Shown here: positions 1-8,815 of the stretch, piece by piece
Layout of the letters: every line of letters starts with the position of its first letter
How positions within the stretch are numbered: the first letter of the stretch is position 1
Assembly (NCBI RefSeq): GCF_004341365.1
Contig: NZ_SLXH01000003.1
Span: 62,001 to 126,000 of the forward strand
DNA: 64,000 nt
Source: Simplicispira metamorpha
GTDB taxonomy: Bacteria > Pseudomonadota > Gammaproteobacteria > Burkholderiales > Burkholderiaceae_C
Direction: 5' to 3'
Notes under the pieces: generated by a model
Database searches by the model: none
What the model saw: only the letters and a program-made list of their open reading frames with translations
What the model was told of the DNA's origin: nothing
Program-made: the position numbers and the translations under genes

Positions 1-838
1 CTTTGGGGTTGAACAAAATCTTCTGGCCCGGCGTGTCTTTGAGCAGGCTGCGCACTGCATTCCAGGCGTCCCAGCGGATCTGGCCCCGGTTGCGCTTTTG
101 CCCCGGTGGCACCGTTTGCGGGTCGAGGCCGCACCACCACAAATACCAGTCCACCGTTGGCAAGGTGTCGTATTTCGGCATTTTGATCAGACCAGAGAAA
201 TCAAAATAACCGTCGTATTGGGCCAATTCACATACCGTGGGTGCTTGGAACAGCACGCGTTCTATGGATGGTTCGCCTGCCACGGTATCTGCTATGGCCG
301 CCCCTGCACCCGCGCCAAACAACATATCGCAGGAAACACTGGGCAGATGCCGTGCCAGGTATTTTTGTACCTGGCGAAACGCCGTGACCCCCATGGTGCC
401 GTCGCCCAGGTTGCTGCCAAAACCGTTAATGAAAGCAATACGAAAATGTTGTTTGTCGGGTTTGCTGGTGCGCAAGGCCTGTAACTGTGCAGGGAGCACC
501 TCGGCCTCTGTGTGGAGATGCAACTTCTCTCCGACCAGGTGCGAAGACACCCGGCCCAGCTGCCTTGGAAAGAATGGCCAAGACAGCAAGGAACTCTCGG
601 TGGCAATTTGCAGGCCCAAATCACTGGGTTTGAGGTTTTTCTTGGCTGTCCCATCCATTCCCGGGTGAGCCTGGGCGTACTCGTCTTGTAACTTTTCAAT
701 GACCAGGCGCAGCTCTTGGCCGATGTCGAGATAAAGCCTGTCCACTTGGGCTGATTTCGGATTGGTGGCAGCCAGATAGCGGCGAAAAAACGCGCTGGTG
801 TTGAGCGTGACCTCCTGGGCCACAGAAAAAATGCGCAT
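1..838 (-). CDS. GT-B/heptosyltransferase-like protein (partial, runs off the window start)
   Basis: I read this gene directly from the minus strand: an open frame from ATG at 838 to base 1, 279 codons with no stop, so the C-terminus is missing. The N-terminal 130 residues are helical and not recognised. From about residue 135 the pattern RIAFINGFGSNLGDGTMG followed by an amphipathic helix resembles the first Rossmann half of GT-B enzymes such as the GT9 heptosyltransferases, and the last visible segment (KILFNPK) is typical of the hinge before their second half. It lies 62 bp downstream of the methyltransferase gene on the same strand and is probably co-transcribed. An in-frame TAG at 872-874 limits upstream starts; TTG at 857-859 is an alternative. 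The family call is tentative. Confidence 0.6.
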   Translation of the reverse strand, partial: MRIFSVAQEVTLNTSAFFRRYLAATNPKSAQVDRLYLDIGQELRLVIEKLQDEYAQAHPGMDGTAKKNLKPSDLGLQIATESSLLSWPFFPRQLGRVSSHLVGEKLHLHTEAEVLPAQLQALRTSKPDKQHFRIAFINGFGSNLGDGTMGVTAFRQVQKYLARHLPSVSCDMLFGAGAGAAIADTVAGEPSIERVLFQAPTVCELAQYDGYFDFSGLIKMPKYDTLPTVDWYLWWCGLDPQTVPPGQKRNRGQIRWDAWNAVRSLLKDTPGQKILFNPK

Positions 839-852
839 GGAGAAATCCGGAT

Positions 853-900
853 GAATCAAAAAGCACAGCTGCTAGCGCACCTGGGGTGTTTGTGCAGCTT
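853..900 (+). repeat. Degenerate copy 1 of the dispersed palindromic repeat
   Basis: Between the methyltransferase and the GT-B-like gene. The left part (tcaaaaagcacagctgct then agcgca) matches the left end of the copy at 61541 with few differences; the right arm is decayed. See the copy at 53200 for the family description. Confidence 0.4.
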
Positions 901-2427
901 TCAGGCGATGTGCAAGGCTTTGAGGATGGGCAACTGTTTCTGGGCAAAGCGGTTGGCCTGCGCGGTGAGTTCGGCCAACTGTTCTTGGGCGGTATCGAGC
1001 GCCTTGCCTTCCTTGACCAAACGCTGGCCCTGCGTGGTCAGCAGTTTGTACACGAACTGTGCCCACTCAGCGGGTTGTTGGTGGTTCTGCGCCCGTGCCA
1101 GCAAAAAGAGCTGGTGAAAGCGCGGTACGGCGATGCCTCCACCCGTGACCGGGCTGGCCAGGTAGACCAGTTCACTGCTGCTGCGTGCCTTGTGCATCAG
1201 CAGCGCATTGAGGCGTTCGGTAGCCCGCTTGGTTGTGGCAATGTGGGCATCGCTTTGCACCGCCGCCAAAGCACCCGTACCACTCAGCACCACCACCGCC
1301 TGCTGTATCTGCGCGAAGGACACCTGTAGTGCCTGTTCCAGCTGCGCCAGCGACCTGGGTTGGTGGTCAGCAAATTGGTCAAGGATCCGTCCGTAGATTG
1401 CCTCCTGCAACGTCGCCTGGCCCAGGTTGCCCGCGACTTTGAGGCTGACTTCAGCGCGTGGCTGAATCAGGATGAAACGCTGCGAGCGCAGCGCCTCAGC
1501 CTGCTCCAGGGGCGACAGTTGGCGCGCACCCTTCACCCAATAATCCTTGCGGAACTGCTGGTTTACGCAGAAGTCGCGCACAGTCTGCCGGAACATGGGG
1601 TCAGGAATGCTGGTTAGCAGGGCCTGCTGCTCAGTGGTGAGGTGCAGCGTATCAATCGCCTCCAGGTAGTTGGCCGAGCAGGCCCACTGCAACTTGGCTG
1701 GTGCCAGCCATTGCGCCATCTTGGTAAAAGACATGGGCATCCAGTCGCGATTGAAATACTCGTGGGCCACATAGTTGCGGTTTTGCTCCGTGATCTTCTT
1801 GACGCGACTTGCCACCTGCGGGTTGGCTTTGGCGTACGAGGGGTTGGTGGCCAGCAGTTTTTCGGCAAAAGCCAGGGCTGCGTTAATGCGGGGCACGATG
1901 CCTTGGCCGGGTGCCCCCATGACGTCGCTGTGTTCGGTCAGCAAATCGCGCATGGGCACCATGGCGGCCCAGCCGGGCTGGGTGTTGTAGCTGATATAGA
2001 GCACCCCGCCCACCTTGAGCTTGCGCCGAATGAAATCAACGATCACGGTGCGGTTTTCATCGCTGATCCAGCTCCAGATGCCGTGCAGGCCGATGTAGTC
2101 AAAATCTGGCAGGTCAGGGCGGTGGGCAAATTCGGCGAATGCCTGGTCGTAGAGCCTGGCTTCGCTTCCTGATACAGCGGCCAGCTCCTGGGCAAAGCCA
2201 GCCTGGGCTGGGTTGAAGTCGGTGCCGCTCCATTGCGTCACCGACGCGGCAGCATGCAAGTTGGCCGACAAACCCTGGCCAAAGCCTAATTCACAGGCGT
2301 TTCCTACCTCGGGAAACGCCAGCGCCTGGTTCAAAAACGCGAGCTTGATGCGCAGTGGGTTCAGTTCGGTGTAGTAACCATAGGTGTAACCAATATCGGC
2401 CACGTAGCCGGCAGTCCAGTCAGTCAT
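901..2427 (-). CDS. SAM-dependent methyltransferase with methyltransferase regulatory domain
   Basis: 508 residues, complete. The N-terminal class I methyltransferase fold shows SAM motif I as ELGFGQGLSANL (about residues 46-57), a later acidic strand end (GTDFNP) and the LKVGGVLYISYNTQPGW strand-turn. The middle part (about 200-310, with HEYFNRDWMPMSF) matches the predicted methyltransferase regulatory domain family (MethyTransf_Reg), and the C-terminal 130 residues look like the winged-helix domain usual in this family (LDQFADHQPRSLAQLEQAL). Substrates of such proteins are mostly unknown; glycans or proteins of the cell surface are plausible from the neighbours but not shown. It is preceded by the terminator of the DUF4214 gene, so it should have its own promoter in 2428-2538. 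Confidence 0.85.
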   Translation of the reverse strand: MTDWTAGYVADIGYTYGYYTELNPLRIKLAFLNQALAFPEVGNACELGFGQGLSANLHAAASVTQWSGTDFNPAQAGFAQELAAVSGSEARLYDQAFAEFAHRPDLPDFDYIGLHGIWSWISDENRTVIVDFIRRKLKVGGVLYISYNTQPGWAAMVPMRDLLTEHSDVMGAPGQGIVPRINAALAFAEKLLATNPSYAKANPQVASRVKKITEQNRNYVAHEYFNRDWMPMSFTKMAQWLAPAKLQWACSANYLEAIDTLHLTTEQQALLTSIPDPMFRQTVRDFCVNQQFRKDYWVKGARQLSPLEQAEALRSQRFILIQPRAEVSLKVAGNLGQATLQEAIYGRILDQFADHQPRSLAQLEQALQVSFAQIQQAVVVLSGTGALAAVQSDAHIATTKRATERLNALLMHKARSSSELVYLASPVTGGGIAVPRFHQLFLLARAQNHQQPAEWAQFVYKLLTTQGQRLVKEGKALDTAQEQLAELTAQANRFAQKQLPILKALHIA

Positions 2428-2479
2428 TGGTTGTTCTCTGTGCGTGAGGTGGGGGCGATCAGTCTGAGTGCAATCAGGA

Positions 2480-2537
2480 TTGCTATGTTTTCAATAGCTA
2501 ATAGCGCAATTCCAGAGCGCCTTACAGGCTGTTTTGA
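2480..2537 (+). repeat. Copy 2 of the dispersed palindromic repeat
   Basis: Intergenic, immediately before the terminator at 2539. It reads gctat-gttttcaatagct-aatagcgc ... agagcgc ... aggctgttttga. It belongs to the subtype with an extra gctat at the left end, as at 40144 and 55409. Confidence 0.7.
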
Positions 2538-2538
2538 T

Positions 2539-2572
2539 AAAAAACCCCGCCCTTCTTGCGAGGGGCGAGGTT
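2539..2572 (-). terminator. Rho-independent terminator of the 1092-residue DUF4214 gene
   Basis: On the minus strand an AACCTCGCCC / GGGCGGGGTT stem is followed by a run of six T. It lies 58 bp downstream of the stop codon at 2631. Its first 20 plus-strand bases are identical to those of the terminator at 6009. Confidence 0.85.
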
Positions 2573-2630
2573 ACAAACGGTTTACTTTGCAGCATACCCT
2601 TGGTTATTGCAAGGGACAGGCCTGCAAAGA

Positions 2631-5600
2631 TTATTCGGGCACGTGGTTCAACGAGGAAACCAGCAAGTCCAAGTCTATCGTGCCAGTCAGCTTGACCAGC
2701 AAATCGGAGTCATCGAGCTGGTTAACCGCGCCATTCAATAGGGATGGTTTGTCTCCGTAGATATAGGTATTGCCCTGGTACTGGAACACCGCCCAATCGG
2801 TGTCCGACTGGGCCACGGCTTGCAGCGCCAGGTTGAGGCTGTCCAAGCCCTCCAGCGACTGACCAGTGGTTGTGGTGGTCAGTGCGGCGAATGCTGGGGT
2901 GCCGCCAAAAATTGGTATTCCAACCATCACCACGTCAGAAGCGTCGAAGTCGAGCACCTTGGGCGTACCTTGCGCCGCCACCAGGTTCAGTCCCTCAATG
3001 GTGTCGGTGTTGAGCACCGTAGAGGCAAACAAGGTGGCATCCAACACTGCGGCCTTGAGCGCAGCCTCCAGCGCTGCCTGCTCTGCAAGAATCTCTGCAG
3101 GTGTCGCATCGGGGCCTGCCAGGGTTGTCAGCGTAAAGCCCGCGTCCAGCACGTCCTGGGCTGCCTGATCTTGCTTTGAGTTCTCCCAGGCCGTGACCAA
3201 CTCTTGAAAATCCACTGCCGCATCAAAAGCAGCCACCACCTGGGGTACCCGTGCCTCGTCCACCGTGACCCCGAACAAGACCGCATCCAAGCCCGCGCCC
3301 AACCCTATGGTTTCCTGGACAGCATTGTTTTCGGTCATGTAGATCAGGCTGGGTGCTGGAACAAAACTGCCTGTCACCCCATCCCACTGCGCATTGGTCA
3401 GGCCCGAGGCATCCACCGTGGCCAGGGCGCCACCAGCGTGGTTCTCGATGTAAGCGAAGCCTGTGCCCGCCACCTGGATAGATTGCAAGTTGGCCAATAC
3501 GCCATCGCCCTCATGGTTGATGTCGAAATAGACGGCAGCCTCGTGAAATTCACCCGCATCGGTGTCAGGCGTACTGCGCAGGGTTGCGTTGACGGCCTTC
3601 AAGTCACCAGCCACATACACCTCGCTATTGTGGGCGTTGGCCATTACCGCCATGTTCAGGGTGTTGCCGGTGGCTGTAATGTCAGTGCCCTCAACGGCCG
3701 TGTCATAAACGATCACATTCAGGTCTTGCGCGGGGTTGCCACCCGCATTGATGTTCAGCGTTCCGCTCCATTCGATGCCGATGACCTGGTCAGTCACCTG
3801 GGTCAGGTTGTAGGTGCCCGCGCCGATGAATGCGATCATTTCATAACCCGTCAGGCGAGAGGCGTCGATATTGAAGGTTTCCCCTTTTCCGTAATCTAAA
3901 AGGCCCAGGATTTCAAAGCCCTGCAGGTTTTCAGTCAGCGCCACGTAGTCGGCTGCTGCAAAGGTGCGGCCTGTACCAGCGCCCAAAACCACAGCATCCA
4001 TGTCGCCTTGACTTTCACCAGCATCAATACTCCAAGTGGCTGGAAGTCCGGCAAAGTCAACGTTCTGCATATTCAGCTGATCGCTGCCCGCGCCCAGGTT
4101 GGCATGCAGGGTTTTTGTCTCGGTCAGCACGGCTGTGTCAATCCACAGCAGGTCACTGTCGGCCCCTGTGGTGATGCGGGTGTCCTGGGCGCCATGGCTC
4201 AGTTCAATGAGGTTGTAGCCGTCACCAGCGTCCACCGTAAGGGTTTCTGCACCCGTAAAGATGGCGTCCGAGTGGACCGTGATTTGGTCATCGCCATCGC
4301 CCGCCGTAACGCTGATGGCCTTGGCGCCATTGCGCAGCGAGATGCGGTTATCGCCATGGCCCGCATCCACGGTGACAGAGCCGCTGCCAATGTCCTTGAC
4401 CTCGGGTTCCGCATCCACACGAATGGTGTCGCCGCCCTCGCCCGTGGTAATGGTGGTGTGGGCGGCAGAGGTGGCAGTAATCACCCAGTCATCGCCAGAG
4501 CCAGTGGTGATGCTGGTGAGCTGCGTTTTGCCGTCCACCGAGATTTCGCTGCTGGTGTCAGCAGCATTCAAGGTGTGGAGGGTGCTGTTGCCTTCAAACG
4601 TGACTTCCAAGTCAAAGTCTGTGGTCAGCGCCACTTCTGCCATGCTGTGGTCAATGTTCAGCTCTACATAAGTGGCATTGAGCGCCCCCGTGAGGTGTAC
4701 GGCATTCAGTTCTGCGCCCCCAACGCCCAGATAGGCCGAGCTTTCTGAATACACCGGCACATCAAAAGCCGCGTTGATAGTGGCTACGCCTGCCGCAGCG
4801 GTCAGCCTGGAATGAATGGCCGCATCGCCCCGAAAACCTGCCGTGGTGTTGCTGGCCAGGTTGATGATGTTGGTGTTGCCATCAATTTGCCAGATTTGCT
4901 CAGCGCCGACAAACTTGGCGGCGTCGATGGCGGGGGGCTCAACCCCAAAGCCCTTCGCGTCAAGGGCAGGGCCGCCAAACACCCACCCGTTGCCTTCGCC
5001 GTTGTAGGCATTGATGATCTCAACGCCCTCAATGGTGCCGGTTTGAACCACGTTGTAGCCTTTGCTGTCCTTTATATCGAGGGCCTTGTTGTTGCCAACG
5101 TCCACCAGGCCCTTGGAGTAGGGGTCGCCCTTCACGTAAATGTTCAAAGTGTCCACACCCGCACCGCCCTTGATGGTATCGAAGGCCTGCAAGGTGGTGT
5201 ACGTGCCACCCAGAGGGTTGGCATAGGGCACGTTGATGGTGTCATTGCCGGGTGTGCCGTCGATGGTGTCCAACTCCACCGTCAGCATGAAGGTTTCGCC
5301 ACTGGTACGACCGATGATGGGGTCTGTGGCGTCAGCGATGCTGTCTTGCAGGGCGGTGGTCACGCCCGAGGGGCTGATGACGCTGGCAGGGTTGGCGGTA
5401 ACGGTCTTGAGGATGTCACGCGCTGCTTGTGCATCGGTGTCACCTTGGTAGGTCACGTCAAAGCTGGAGCCGGTGCCAAAGTAGGGGTCGTTCAGGGGGC
5501 GGCCATCGACTTGCTGCGTGAACTCGTTGGCAACCTGTGCCTTGTTCTGGATGGCCACGGCGTCATCACCGGCGGCGCCGTCGAGCACGCTCAGGGCGAT

Positions 5601-5909
5601 GGAGCCAGCAGTGAAGGTGCCAGCGATGAAGCCGTCCACGTAGAACTGCTTGCCTGCTGCATCGGGGGCGCGGTTGAACAGTGCCAGGTAGATGGCATCG
5701 ATCACGTTGCCGATGGTGCTGGCGTCGATGGTGCCGTACAGGGCGACAGCTTCGGCGGACTCTGCAAATGCGGTTACCACGGCGCTGGCGTCGCCGCCTG
5801 CGGCGTCGATGCGGTCAGCCCAGTATTTCAGACCGGCCGGGTCTGCCGGGCGTTGGTAAAACGCGATGTAGATTTTTTGGACGGTGTCGAAATAGCTGGC
5901 TGCTGCCAT
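2631..5909 (-). CDS. DUF4214 / RTX-like secreted surface protein (S-layer or adhesin type), paralogue A
   Basis: 1092 residues. The start ATG at 5909 has a GGAGG seven bases upstream. The first 200 residues hold two DUF4214 units (YIAFYQRPADPAGLKYWADR and YLALFNRAPDAAGKQFYVDG). The middle is a beta-rich region with degenerate RTX calcium-binding motifs (GTPGNDTIN, GGAGVDTLN, GSGDDWV, GEGGDTIRV, GDGDDQI). Residues about 880-965 are an alanine-rich helical stretch. The last 60 residues (FQYQGNTYIYGD, LDDSDLLVKLTGTIDLDLL) resemble the uncleaved C-terminal signal of type I secreted proteins; there is no N-terminal signal peptide. By architecture this is an S-layer or adhesin protein secreted through an ABC/MFP/TolC apparatus, which is not in the window. 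Paralogue B lies 2.9 kb away. Confidence 0.85.
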   Translation of the reverse strand: MAAASYFDTVQKIYIAFYQRPADPAGLKYWADRIDAAGGDASAVVTAFAESAEAVALYGTIDASTIGNVIDAIYLALFNRAPDAAGKQFYVDGFIAGTFTAGSIALSVLDGAAGDDAVAIQNKAQVANEFTQQVDGRPLNDPYFGTGSSFDVTYQGDTDAQAARDILKTVTANPASVISPSGVTTALQDSIADATDPIIGRTSGETFMLTVELDTIDGTPGNDTINVPYANPLGGTYTTLQAFDTIKGGAGVDTLNIYVKGDPYSKGLVDVGNNKALDIKDSKGYNVVQTGTIEGVEIINAYNGEGNGWVFGGPALDAKGFGVEPPAIDAAKFVGAEQIWQIDGNTNIINLASNTTAGFRGDAAIHSRLTAAAGVATINAAFDVPVYSESSAYLGVGGAELNAVHLTGALNATYVELNIDHSMAEVALTTDFDLEVTFEGNSTLHTLNAADTSSEISVDGKTQLTSITTGSGDDWVITATSAAHTTITTGEGGDTIRVDAEPEVKDIGSGSVTVDAGHGDNRISLRNGAKAISVTAGDGDDQITVHSDAIFTGAETLTVDAGDGYNLIELSHGAQDTRITTGADSDLLWIDTAVLTETKTLHANLGAGSDQLNMQNVDFAGLPATWSIDAGESQGDMDAVVLGAGTGRTFAAADYVALTENLQGFEILGLLDYGKGETFNIDASRLTGYEMIAFIGAGTYNLTQVTDQVIGIEWSGTLNINAGGNPAQDLNVIVYDTAVEGTDITATGNTLNMAVMANAHNSEVYVAGDLKAVNATLRSTPDTDAGEFHEAAVYFDINHEGDGVLANLQSIQVAGTGFAYIENHAGGALATVDASGLTNAQWDGVTGSFVPAPSLIYMTENNAVQETIGLGAGLDAVLFGVTVDEARVPQVVAAFDAAVDFQELVTAWENSKQDQAAQDVLDAGFTLTTLAGPDATPAEILAEQAALEAALKAAVLDATLFASTVLNTDTIEGLNLVAAQGTPKVLDFDASDVVMVGIPIFGGTPAFAALTTTTTGQSLEGLDSLNLALQAVAQSDTDWAVFQYQGNTYIYGDKPSLLNGAVNQLDDSDLLVKLTGTIDLDLLVSSLNHVPE
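4851..4933 (-). repeat. Second shared tract between the DUF4214 paralogues, copy A
   Basis: 83 bp matching 11582-11664 with a single mismatch. It encodes the NTNIINL / AEQIWQIDG segment and is an island of identity within otherwise diverged sequence. Confidence 0.8.
5314..5909 (-). repeat. 596-bp duplicated block, copy A (5' end of DUF4214 gene A)
   Basis: Compared by eye with 11946-12541: identical over about 580 bp except one C/T change near 5367, then four changes just before the start codon. The identity begins at the ATG side and ends inside the coding region, while the rest of the two genes is diverged. Confidence 0.9.
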
Positions 5910-6008
5910 GGGAGTGCCTCCGGTGGGTCAAATAGTGTCCGGAATGTAAGCACAAAAGTGCGTCAAACCCAGCACTATTTGGCAATGGTGCAGAACCGCC
6001 AGCCCTGT

Positions 6009-6044
6009 AAAAAACCCCGCCCTTCTTGTGAAAGGACAGGGCTT
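6009..6044 (-). terminator. Rho-independent terminator of the TPR-ATP-grasp-SGNH gene
   Basis: On the minus strand a CCCTGTCCTT / AAGGGCGGGG stem (with G-U pairs) around TCACAAG is followed by six T. It lies just past the stop at 6068 and ahead of the promoter region of gene A's upstream neighbour. Confidence 0.8.
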
Positions 6045-6067
6045 TGCCTGCAAAGGCTTTTGGGTGC

Positions 6068-8674
6068 TTATCCCTTCAGGGCAAAAGAATCTGCTTCAGC
6101 ATAAAACAAAGGCGATATGTGGTTGGCGTCTACATGCCAACGGCGATTGCTGTAGCCTGCTGCATCAACAGTGGCCGCATAAACATCCAGAAAAGTCCAG
6201 TGGTGCTGAAGCGTTTCTTCTTTGAGAACCTGATTGACCAGTTTTAATAAAGCCAAGAACTCCGCTTCGTTGCCTGGCGCCTTGTAGCTCTCCAGATTGT
6301 ATTGAGGGGCAGGTATTCCCTGAATAGAGATGCTTCTGGTGTTGGCGTGGGGAATGTTCTTTTCAATGAACCCGATGTATCCCTTCACCACCCCTCGTAC
6401 CAGTGTGTCCATATTGACGGACTTGTCTTTTTGGGCCACACGCCAGAAACCTTCGTCTGGGCGGCAATCAATTTCACCGATGGTGAAAAGAACGGGGGTG
6501 TCGTCTTGCAATTCTTTTAAGTGGGCCGCCAGCAACGAGGCATGGTGGCTGGACTGTGGGTTGTACAGGTGGAACATCTTGATGCCCACAATGAACTTGT
6601 TGTCAGCTCTGACCATTTTTCCTTGCCAAGGGAAGACGGCATTGCATGCCGACAGGCTGTGCGATTCACCGATGACGACCAGTTTGCCCGAGGCTTTCTC
6701 TGCATCATAAAGGTGCGAATTTTCTTTTCTGGCCTTGAACAATTGCCAAAGAAAATTCAGATAAATCTGCATTCTGGCAATAGCGGCTTCGCGTGGAAGG
6801 GTGATGAGGTATGAGAACCTGCCCAGCAATACCTCCAGACCTTTCATGTCGCCTTCTTTCCAGGCGTTGAGGATCTGAAAAACCCCAGCGGCCCCCGCAA
6901 TTTTTTTGCTGACCCTGATGCCCGATAGTGTCTGGAATGTTTCCTTGAATTTTGTAATGACTGCCGGATGGGATATTGCCAGCGTGAGGTATTGGAGCAA
7001 GTAAACGTCTGGAATCTTTCCGCTCTTTACTTTTTCAGCATAGAAATGGAGAGACTTTTCAAGATCGGGGTCGTGTATGCCATTGATTCCTCCCGTGGCC
7101 TGTCCATCCGGGAGGTCGAACGCCCAGGCCGGTACGTTGGCCTTGTCGGTCAGCATATGGTGCGCAGCCTGCGTGATCTTGCGCCATGCATGTTGTACAT
7201 GGTCACCATCGGGCAGGTCTTGAACCCAGTTGCGCATGGCGGGGTTCAGCTCAAATACGACAAGCTTTTCTTTTTCCTGGGGATCGGTGGCGGGAGCAAA
7301 ATCTACGCCTACATAATCCAGCCCCATTTCTTGCATTGCTTTTTCAAGGGCAAGCCATTGTGATTTGCCAATATGCCCCAGCGGATCATTGCAGTATGCC
7401 TTTTCCTGCTCCACAAGCCAGGGGTTGGCCTGAACGATGGGGTCTGAGTTTTTCTTGTGGACGTTGAAATCGGCTGCGGTAAACAAATGCACCGGGTACA
7501 AAACCCCGCCCACCATGAAAGCCCGGTATTTGGGGTACAGCCGTTGTTGGGGTACGCGCTCATCCGTGTAGCTCACATTGTGGTATTGGATGAGGTACAA
7601 AGTTTGAGCAGACTGCGCGGCTTGTTTGTCCAGTTCACTGAAATCATGGCTGGCCAGGTCTTCCACCAAGTGCATGAATTTGCCACCTTGGTATCCAGCC
7701 AGTCGCACAATTACCGGCAGCGTAAAACCGTGTTCAGCCATTGCCTGGGTAATCACAGGCAGGCAGGCGCTGTTTACATTCTCTATTTTTACGGCCTTGG
7801 GGAGAACCATGGTGGCATGGTCTTTGAAGTGCTGGTAGTTGCCCTCCCGGCTGGCCGCCAATACGGCGCTGGGGTGGTTGACTACAGGAGCCGATAGCGC
7901 ATCACAAATACGCAGCGCTTGTTGGAGTGCCAGCTCGCCCCGCTCGGCATCGGTGATGTTGTTGTAGATAAGGTCTGCTTTGGGCAGTTTTTTCAGCAGC
8001 TTGCTTTTGTCGTCAAGTGCATCCACATACACCTTGACCAGGGTAATGTAGCGCCGGTCTATCAACCCCATCAGGTTGTTGTGTGACTCTGTAAAAGAAA
8101 CGCCAAACGTATTGAGCGTGACTTTCATGTCGCCACCAATCGCGGTGCGCAAGACCATGATGGTGAGTTTGCTTTCGACGAGCGCTTTATCTATCTGGAC
8201 AGGGGTGTGGTTAATCGATGCTTGGGCAATTTGCGCCCGTTGCTCTGATTTACCCAGGTTCCCGTACATAGCGGCCAACTTGAGTTTGATGTCTGCATTA
8301 TTGGGTTGCAAGGTAACACAGCGCTTGAGTGCGCTGGCCGCGCCAATCAAATCGCCTTTCTTGGCCAGCCATTCGCTGAGTTTCAAAAACAAATCTGTGC
8401 GGTCGGGCAGTTGCAGTACCGCTGCTTGCAGCATCTTCAGGGGCAGATCGGGCTTGTTGCCATGCTTTTCCAAGAGCAGGGCCTGGGTGGCCAGGGCGTT
8501 GGCGTATGCCGGGTCTTGTTTGAGGATGCCAGTCAAGACCCGTATGGCTTGTATCGGTTTGCCTTCTTTGATGTGGCCCAGTGCTTGTTGGTAATCTTTT
8601 TCAAGGGGCGACAGCGCCTGCTGTGTGAGCAATGGATGCAATGGGGCAGATACTGGTTTCTTGTGGTTTCTCAT
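6068..8674 (-). CDS. TPR - ATP-grasp-like - SGNH/GDSL hydrolase three-domain protein
   Basis: 868 residues. The ATG at 8674 has AGGA seven bases upstream. Residues about 20-165 are TPR-like helical repeats (AYANALATQALLLEKHG, NNADIKLKLAAMYGNLGK). Residues about 170-510 look like an ATP-grasp ligase domain: a pre-ATP-grasp part (DALDDKSKLLKKLPKADLIY), PVIVRLAGYQGGKF as the nucleotide-binding strand, KYRAFMVGG, and the acidic FELNPAMRNW end. Residues about 665-868 are an SGNH hydrolase with block I as GESHS, GEIDCR in the block III position and DANH as block V. No signal peptide or membrane segment is seen, so it is probably cytoplasmic. Its place between two DUF4214 paralogues, plus its own terminator, suggests it modifies them or their glycan. 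The ATP-grasp call is moderately sure, the SGNH call fairly sure. Base composition is clearly lower in GC than the housekeeping genes. Confidence 0.75.
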   Translation of the reverse strand: MRNHKKPVSAPLHPLLTQQALSPLEKDYQQALGHIKEGKPIQAIRVLTGILKQDPAYANALATQALLLEKHGNKPDLPLKMLQAAVLQLPDRTDLFLKLSEWLAKKGDLIGAASALKRCVTLQPNNADIKLKLAAMYGNLGKSEQRAQIAQASINHTPVQIDKALVESKLTIMVLRTAIGGDMKVTLNTFGVSFTESHNNLMGLIDRRYITLVKVYVDALDDKSKLLKKLPKADLIYNNITDAERGELALQQALRICDALSAPVVNHPSAVLAASREGNYQHFKDHATMVLPKAVKIENVNSACLPVITQAMAEHGFTLPVIVRLAGYQGGKFMHLVEDLASHDFSELDKQAAQSAQTLYLIQYHNVSYTDERVPQQRLYPKYRAFMVGGVLYPVHLFTAADFNVHKKNSDPIVQANPWLVEQEKAYCNDPLGHIGKSQWLALEKAMQEMGLDYVGVDFAPATDPQEKEKLVVFELNPAMRNWVQDLPDGDHVQHAWRKITQAAHHMLTDKANVPAWAFDLPDGQATGGINGIHDPDLEKSLHFYAEKVKSGKIPDVYLLQYLTLAISHPAVITKFKETFQTLSGIRVSKKIAGAAGVFQILNAWKEGDMKGLEVLLGRFSYLITLPREAAIARMQIYLNFLWQLFKARKENSHLYDAEKASGKLVVIGESHSLSACNAVFPWQGKMVRADNKFIVGIKMFHLYNPQSSHHASLLAAHLKELQDDTPVLFTIGEIDCRPDEGFWRVAQKDKSVNMDTLVRGVVKGYIGFIEKNIPHANTRSISIQGIPAPQYNLESYKAPGNEAEFLALLKLVNQVLKEETLQHHWTFLDVYAATVDAAGYSNRRWHVDANHISPLFYAEADSFALKG

Positions 8675-8723
8675 TTTTTTCCTAGGGGGCTCGGCACACG
8701 AACAGGTTGGCTAGAGCCAGTCG

Positions 8724-8760
8724 AAAAAAAGCCCCCCGACTCTGGGCAGAGAGGGGGGGC
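8724..8760 (-). terminator. Rho-independent terminator of DUF4214 gene B
   Basis: Minus-strand GCCCCCC / GGGGGGC stem with a loop that itself contains CTCTG/CAGAG, followed by seven T. It lies 56 bp past the stop at 8816. Confidence 0.85.
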
Positions 8761-8815
8761 AAGGTTTACACCTTCAGCACCCGCCCGAAGGCAGGTGCTT
8801 TATCTCCGAAGGAGA

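Noticed and set aside
4812-6104. Long plus-strand open frame opposite the first DUF4214 gene (430 codons)
   Set aside because: Antisense shadow of a GC-rich repetitive gene: low-complexity Gly/Val/Asp product, no domain, and the minus-strand gene has a good start, known domains and a terminator.
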